Assembly: GCA_027036755.1 (NCBI GenBank)
Contig: JALWDV010000622.1
Location: 1-8,578 of the forward strand
Source: Anaerolineae bacterium
GTDB lineage: Bacteria; Chloroflexota; Anaerolineae; J102
DNA length: 8,578 bases
Direction: 5' to 3'
Shown here: piece after piece, positions 1 to 5,800 of the stretch
Layout of the letters: each line of letters starts with the position of its first letter
How positions within the stretch are numbered: position 1 is the first letter of the stretch
Made by a program: the position numbers and the translations under genes
Notes under the pieces: generated by a model
Database searches by the model: none
Seen by the model: only the letters and a program-made list of their open reading frames with translations
Told to the model about the DNA's origin: nothing

Positions 1-101
1 ATGTAGCCGAAGGAGCGGAAGGGGCGGATGTGATGCACATCGTGCCGCCGCCCCGGCTGTTCGGCCGCGCCGCACAGCGTGCAGCGATAGCCGTCTCGCT
101 G
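1..101 (-). other. HNH-like (treble-clef zinc) motif at the truncated end of the helicase
   Basis: Residues 677-709 of the helicase read RQRDGYRCTLCG, then a short GRRHDVHHIRPFRSFGY segment, and the window ends. A CxxC pair followed about a dozen residues later by an HH-I-x-P element is the first half of an HNH/treble-clef fold. The Asn and final His or Cys pair that would complete it lie outside the window, so nuclease activity cannot be judged. It could equally be a structural zinc knuckle within the helicase C-terminal region. Confidence 0.6.
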
Positions 102-2129
102 CCGGGCTTTGGCCCGCTGTTCGGGCCAGTTGGGGCCGTAATCGTTGGGATCGCTTTCCCACAAATTCATCTCCCGCAACGCATCCACCAGCTCATCGGC
201 CACGGCCAGCCAGTAGCCCGTGGTCTCCAGCACCGTCTCGGGCAGATCCACCTGGCCAAAGCCCAGGGTCTCGTGCGTCCAGCGCTTCACGCGTCGATAA
301 CCGGTGACCCGGGAGCGGATTTCCAGATCGCCGTAGCCTCGCAGAAGCGGGCCATCTTCGGCCTGCTGATGAATCGCCAGCACCCGGGCCCGGGCCTCGC
401 TTATCGAGCGGGTGTAGTAGTCCACATCCACCGGCGAAACCATGCCATGGCCCGCTTCCCAATCCAGCGCCTCCACCAGATAAGTCCGCCCTTCGTGCAG
501 ATAAACGGCTCCCGGATGCAGCAGCGAAGGAGCGGTCTCCCGATCCATCTCGCCAATGACCGCCCCGTCCGTCGTCTGCATGATCAACACCCGGTCGGCG
601 GAGGCCGTGCGCAGGCTCACATCCCCCGCGGGATAGCCTTCCGACATCCAGAACCAGCGATCTCCGGCCCGTTGCACCTCTCCCTCTTCCGCCAGCATGG
701 CCAGAACGTCCTCGGTGAAGACGAAGCGCCCGAAACGCTCGCCAACCCTGAAGGGCAGCTCGAACGCGGCGCAGCGCAGATGTTCGGTGAGAATGACCAG
801 GTTGTCGGGATTGATAAGCGCGTGTTCGGGCGAGCGTCCGAAGAAATAGTCGGGGTGCTGCACGATGTATTGATCCAGCGGCCCGCCGCCCGCGACCAGC
901 GCGGCCAGCGAAGCCTCCTGGCGGCGTCCGGCCCGACCCACCTGCTGCCAGGCGCTGGCGATGGTCCCCGGAAAACCGGTGAGCACCGCGGCCTGCAATC
1001 GCCCGATATCGATGCCCAGCTCCAGCGCGTTGGTGGCCACCACCGCCTGAATCTCGCCTTCGCGCAGCCCTTTCTCGATAGCGCGGCGCTGTTCGGGCAG
1101 ATAGCCGCCCCGGTAACCCCGCACCGTGCGTCCATGCACGCCCCGCCGCGTCAACCCCTCCCGCAGATATGTCAGCAACAGCTCAGCGCCCATGCGAGAG
1201 CGGGCGAAGAAGATGGTCTGCACGCCCGCCGCCAGGATGTCCACGCCCAGTTGCTGGGCCTCCAGCAAATTGCTGCGTCGCAGCCCCAGCTCTGCATCCA
1301 CCAGGGGCGGATTGAGAAAGACCAGGTGCTTCTCGCCCGAGGGCGCGCCGCTCCGCGAGATGACGTCCACCCGGGCCTCGATGAGCCGCTCAGCGTGCTC
1401 GGCGGGATTGGCGATGGTGGCCGAGGCCAGAAGAAATTGCGGAGCGGCGCGAGCCGCGTCCGCCGACGCGGGGGGTGAGCCGCCCTGCTGATAGAACCGG
1501 GCGATCCGCTGCAAGCGCCGCAGCACATTGGCCACATGAGAACCGAACACGCCCCGATAGACGTGGATTTCATCGATGACCACGGCCCGCAGACCTCTGA
1601 AAAAGGTCGCCCAGCCGGTGTGATGCGGCAAAACGCCCGTGTGCAGCATATCGGGATTGGTGAGGATGATGCGGGCGTTTTCGCGGATGCGCTTGCGGTG
1701 GCTTTTGGGCGTATCGCCGTCGTAGATGGCCGCGGTCACATCGGCCTGCAAGGTTTCAAGCAGGCTTTGCAGGTTATGAAGCTGATCCTGGGCCAGGGCT
1801 TTGGTGGGAAAGATGTAGAGTGCGCGGGCGTCAGGATCGTTGAGTAGCCAGTGCAGCGCAGGCAGATTGTAAGCCAGGGTCTTGCCCGAGGCCGTGGGCG
1901 TGGCCAGCAGCGTGTGATTTCCCCGCAGCGCGGAATCGATGGCCCGAGCCTGATGATCGTAGGGCAGATGAACGCCCCGGGCGCGCAGGGCCAGGATCAG
2001 GCGCATATCCAGCGCGTCGGGCCAGGCGGCGTGCTGCGCGGGCCGGGCGGGGATGCGTCGCCAGGCGGTGACCCGGCTCAGGAATTTGGGATCACCTTGC
2101 AGGCGAGCAAGAAGTCTATCGAGGGACAC
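1..2129 (-). CDS. DEAD/DEAH-box superfamily 2 helicase, YprA/MrfA type with HNH-like motif (3' end outside the window)
   Basis: A continuous frame of 709 codons starts at GTG 2129 and runs off base 1 without a stop. Helicase motifs seen in order: motif I ATPTASGKT (76-84), PTKALAQDQ (motif Ia region), TNPDML, motif II DEIH (186-189), motif III SAT (236-238) within LASATIANP, FFARSRMGAE, ATNALELGIDIG (motif V region), and motif VI QVGRAGRR (396-403). The combination of DEIH, the ELGIDIG block and this order is typical of the YprA/MrfA family, whose B. subtilis member is an ATP-dependent 3'-5' helicase in repair of mitomycin C damage. The family's C-terminal DUF1998 zinc region would lie beyond base 1. 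Near the edge an HNH-like motif appears (C683-x2-C686, then H696, H699-H700). The GTG is 2 bases after the nudix stop, and the first in-frame ATG is about 40 residues later, so GTG is preferred. Helicase identity is firm; the exact repair role is inferred. Confidence 0.92.
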   Translation of the reverse strand, partial: MSLDRLLARLQGDPKFLSRVTAWRRIPARPAQHAAWPDALDMRLILALRARGVHLPYDHQARAIDSALRGNHTLLATPTASGKTLAYNLPALHWLLNDPDARALYIFPTKALAQDQLHNLQSLLETLQADVTAAIYDGDTPKSHRKRIRENARIILTNPDMLHTGVLPHHTGWATFFRGLRAVVIDEIHVYRGVFGSHVANVLRRLQRIARFYQQGGSPPASADAARAAPQFLLASATIANPAEHAERLIEARVDVISRSGAPSGEKHLVFLNPPLVDAELGLRRSNLLEAQQLGVDILAAGVQTIFFARSRMGAELLLTYLREGLTRRGVHGRTVRGYRGGYLPEQRRAIEKGLREGEIQAVVATNALELGIDIGRLQAAVLTGFPGTIASAWQQVGRAGRRQEASLAALVAGGGPLDQYIVQHPDYFFGRSPEHALINPDNLVILTEHLRCAAFELPFRVGERFGRFVFTEDVLAMLAEEGEVQRAGDRWFWMSEGYPAGDVSLRTASADRVLIMQTTDGAVIGEMDRETAPSLLHPGAVYLHEGRTYLVEALDWEAGHGMVSPVDVDYYTRSISEARARVLAIHQQAEDGPLLRGYGDLEIRSRVTGYRRVKRWTHETLGFGQVDLPETVLETTGYWLAVADELVDALREMNLWESDPNDYGPNWPEQRAKARQRDGYRCTLCGAAEQPGRRHDVHHIRPFRSFGY

Positions 2130-2131
2130 GA

Positions 2132-2839
2132 TTAGCGATGATCCGCCATCTCCTTTTGCACCGGGCATTCGTAAATGGGCGGGTGCTCGAACGGCGGATG
2201 GGTTTTCTCGGGATAGGTTTCGGATAGCAGGGTGGCGAACTCCCCCAGAGCCATGGCCGTGGCCCCCCACACTTTGTGTCCGTTGAGGCCGAAATAGGGC
2301 ACATTCCATGTACGCCCGTCTTGTTCGACCGTGGCGATATGACGGAAGGCGGGGTCGAGCAGGGTGGTGACGGGCGCTTCGATGAGGGTCTCGATCTCGT
2401 CTGGATTGGCGCGCCAGCGCGGCGGTTCGGGCGTGTATCCCACCACGATTTGAATGCAGAAATGGCTGGGCGGGATGTAGATGTGGGTGAGGCGTCCCAG
2501 CACGTCTACGCTTTCGGGCGCCACGCCGATTTCTTCATGGGCTTCGCGGATGGCGGTTTGGGCCACGGTTTCATCGCCGTCACGCGAACCGCCGGGCATG
2601 GAAATCTGGCCCGGGTGCTGGGTTAGATCGTGCCTGCGTTCGGTGAGGATGAAGTAGAGATGGTCGTTGCGCGGGTAGAGGAGGAGCAGCACCGCGGCCC
2701 GTCGGCAAGTCCTGGAGCCCTCAGCGTAGATTTTCGGGTCCAAGGAACGATAGCCCGGAGCCATGGCTTGCTGGCCTCGCAAGCCGGGCAGAGGCCCGGA
2801 CAGGGCTTGTTGGATGTCGTGGGGAGTGAGTGGTTGCAT
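2132..2839 (-). CDS. Nudix hydrolase, CoA-diphosphatase (NudL/YeaB) type
   Basis: A 235-residue protein with a perfect Nudix box G-x5-E-x7-RE-x2-EE-x-G from G84 to V106; E99, E102 and E103 are the expected metal ligands. Just before it, LTERRHDLTQHPGQISMPGG (65-84) matches the signature of the UPF0035/NudL group, which hydrolyses coenzyme A and acyl-CoA to 4'-phosphopantetheine and 3',5'-ADP in the cytoplasm. No signal peptide or membrane segment is visible. Length is slightly above the usual ~190-210 for this group, with a roughly 40-residue N-terminal lead and a Pro-rich tail ending in PVQKEMADHR. ATG 2839 lacks a recognisable Shine-Dalgarno sequence; M26 is a possible alternative. It sits 32 bases after dnaE and 2 bases before the helicase start, implying co-transcription. 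Substrate is inferred from family motifs; a role in cleansing oxidised nucleotides is possible but less supported by the signature. Confidence 0.9.
   Translation of the reverse strand: MQPLTPHDIQQALSGPLPGLRGQQAMAPGYRSLDPKIYAEGSRTCRRAAVLLLLYPRNDHLYFILTERRHDLTQHPGQISMPGGSRDGDETVAQTAIREAHEEIGVAPESVDVLGRLTHIYIPPSHFCIQIVVGYTPEPPRWRANPDEIETLIEAPVTTLLDPAFRHIATVEQDGRTWNVPYFGLNGHKVWGATAMALGEFATLLSETYPEKTHPPFEHPPIYECPVQKEMADHR
2150..2157 (-). promoter_or_regulatory. Possible Shine-Dalgarno for the helicase, poorly spaced
   Basis: AAAAGGAG lies inside the last codons of the nudix gene, on the coding strand of the helicase. The gap to GTG 2129 is 20 bases, well above the usual 5-10, and no start codon lies at the proper distance in the helicase frame. 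The ATG directly after it belongs to the nudix frame. Translation of the helicase is more likely coupled to termination at the nudix TAA (2134-2132). Confidence 0.3.
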
Positions 2840-2871
2840 GGGGATAAAGAGTTTTGGTTACCGTCCTGCGT

Positions 2872-5800
2872 TCATTCTCTCTCGACCGTCAGGCATTCCT
2901 TGCCCAGCAATCGCTGCAGGCCCGACACCAGGTCGGAGCAGTAGCGAGTCTTGCGGTTGGGGAAGACGACGCGCACTTTGTCGCGGGCGTCGAAGATGGT
3001 GATGGTGAATCGGTCGTCGCCAGCGAAGCTGGACAGCAGTTTCAGCGTCTCGTCCAGACGCGAAGCGTCCAGGCGGGCGTCTTCGGTCAACGAAAACTGG
3101 ATGTGCAGGGTGCGCCTGCGAGTGGGCGCTGGCGCAGGGGCTGGCGGGGCGGCGGGCGGCGTCTCTTTGCCATTGCCCCCGTTCGACGATGCGGGAGCGG
3201 GCCGGGATGTCAGGTCGGGTTGGGCGTAAGTCGGCGTCCAGGCGATCTCGCCATTGACGAAGGCGGCAGGCGCATCCTCATCCGCGGAGCCGAAATCATC
3301 GTTCGCGGGCGTTTTGTATTCGGGCTTGGGCTCTTGCAGCCTGTCGCTCCTGGGCCGAACGCTATCGGCCCGCACGGGCAGTTCATTGGTGATCTTGTCG
3401 GCCACGATGCTGGCCCGATCATTCCGCACATCCACCCGGCCCCGCACCAGCACGATGCGCCCTTCCTCCAGCATTCCTTTGGCCTTCTCGTACGTCTTGG
3501 GGAAGACGGTGACGTCGCAATTCCCGTTCATGTCCTCCAGGGTGACGAAGGCCATGCGGTCGCCTTTCTTGGTGGTGATGGTGCGCACGCCCGCCACCAT
3601 GCCCAGCACTGCAACGCCGCGTCCCTTGCGAGCGGGCGTGATGTCGGTGCAGGTGGCGGTAACCGCGTGCTGGTAGTTGATGGAAAGTTCGAGCAGGGGG
3701 TGAGAGGAGACGTAGACGCCCAGCAGGTCTTTCTCCCAGGCCAGTTTCTCCTTTTGGGTGACGCGTTCATAGCGCTCGGGCAGCTTGAGATCATGGCGCC
3801 CCGAGACGCCCGCGTCCATCTCGCCAAACATATCGAACAAACTGCCCTGGCCGATGTCTTTGGCCTCCCACACGCTCTTGGAGAGGGCCTGCATTTGGTC
3901 GATGGCCGCGAGGAGCTGCTCCCGCTCGCCCCAGGCGTCCATCGCCCCCACCTTGATCAGCGACTCCAGCGAACGGCGGTTGACCTTGCGCAGATCGACC
4001 CGTTCGCAGAAATCTGCGGGCGAGGCGAAGGGCCCGCCCTCGTTGCGGGCGCGGAGGATCTCCTCCACCGGGCCTTCGCCCACATTCTTGATGGCGGCCA
4101 GGCCGAAGCGAATGGCGGAGCCGGGCGGCACGCGGAAATCGAAGCGGGGGCGGCCAAAGGTTTTGACCTCGGTCACCTCGGGCAATTCCACGATGGTGAA
4201 GCCCATATCCGACTGGTTGATATCGGGCGGCAGCACCTCGATGCCCATGTGACGGCATTCGTTGATGAAGTTGGTGACCTTCTCCAGATTGTCCCGCTCG
4301 ACGGTGAGCAGGGCCGCCATGTACTCCACCGGATAGTAGGCCTTGAGATACGCCGTCTGCACGGTGATGACCGCGTAGTCGGCCGCGTGGCTGTTATGCA
4401 CCAGGATGTCGTTGGCCACGAAATTGTGGGTTCCGGGCACTTCCAGATCGTAGGTCTGTTTTTCGCCCACATACTCGATGCTGACGATTTTATCCCAATA
4501 GATGTCGCTTTGCGCGTAGCGCCGCAGCGCCTCATTGCCGAAGAAGTCGGCCAGACGCTGAATCGTCTGACGGCGGAAGCCCGTTTTGGCCGGATTGTCG
4601 GCGGGGTAAAATTCCCGCTGGGCGACGCCAGTCTGCCGATTGATCTCGGGCCAGGTCGGCCCCGATTGCGCTTTCGCCTCCCGCACCAGTTCCTTGACCG
4701 CCAGCGGCACGACATCTTTGCTGCTCTGATGCGGCGTCGCCGTTTTCACCAGCGCTTGCAATGCGTCCCGATGCGCCGCGCTGACGAAATAGACGCCGAT
4801 CTGGGCGGCGAATGCGCTGATGCGCTCATCGCCGGTGATGAACACCTGATAGCCCGTGCGGCCCTCCTTGTAGGGGAATTCGACAGTGCGCAGGCGGCTG
4901 ACGATGCCAAACCGCAGCAGCAGATGTTGTAGCTGCCGGGCCATGCGCTCTGACGAGGTGGCGTAGAACAAATTGCGCCCTTTGACGTTGATATGTCCGT
5001 CGCCTTCCCACATGCGGCTGATGAGCAACGCAATCTGACGGTTGGTGAGTTCGAAGACCTGGGCGGGGATGATCTTTTCGGACGCTTTCTTGCCCCAAAT
5101 TCCCAACTCTTTGACCCAGGTCACAAGGCCCGCTTCCTGGCTGCGGTCGACGCGTTTGGCGTAAACCGAGTGCGTCCCCTTGTGCAGAGAAACACTGCAT
5201 TGGGTGTTGGGGAACTGCTCGGCGGCCCGGCGGTAATCATCCAGTTGCGCCGCATCCTGGGTGTAGAAATAAACCGAGGCGGGATGACAGAGGTTGCCCT
5301 CGGCCAAAAGATGCCCCAAAACGATGACCTGATGGTCGGGCCATTGCGTCTTTCCTTGCACCGGGATGTGGCGCGGGGTGGCGATGAGTTGGCCGGGCGT
5401 CAATTCCTCCAGCAAGCGCCAGCCGCCAAAGGTGTAGAATGGGTGATTGGCCGTGGCCTCGATGGCCCGCCCTGTGGCCGTGATCAGACGATAAACAGGC
5501 TTGACGCCGTTGTCCATCACCCGGGCGACGCGCCCCTGCTGCAATTTCAGGGAGGATGTGTCGCAACTGAGGGTGCGTTCGAGCCGGGCCTGCTGCGTGT
5601 AAAGGTCTTCGATGCGCACCAACCGGCCCGAGTCCGCGTCCAGCACCTCCACATCCCCCGGCAAACATTTGTTGAAGCCGTAGTTGGCGAAGAAGACGAT
5701 GTCCTCGTAGATTTCCTCCGCCGCGCTCCGGGGGATGCCGTTGGCCACCGCTCCTTCCAGGAATTTGACCCGGTGCTTGGCCATCTCCTTCTCTTTCTTT

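Noticed and set aside
1172..1573. Frameshift or fragmentation in the helicase, suggested by shorter minus-strand frames at 193-462, 617-1135 and 1172-1573
   Set aside because: Triplet-by-triplet reading from 2129 to base 1 shows one uninterrupted frame containing all helicase motifs; the short frames are in other phases.
2854..4932. 692-codon open frame on the plus strand opposite the dnaE C-terminus and the intein
   Set aside because: It runs across intein and extein alike, has no domain or motif, is rich in Gly/His/Arg/Gln/Asp as expected from an antisense GC-rich frame, and the opposite strand has a clear gene.
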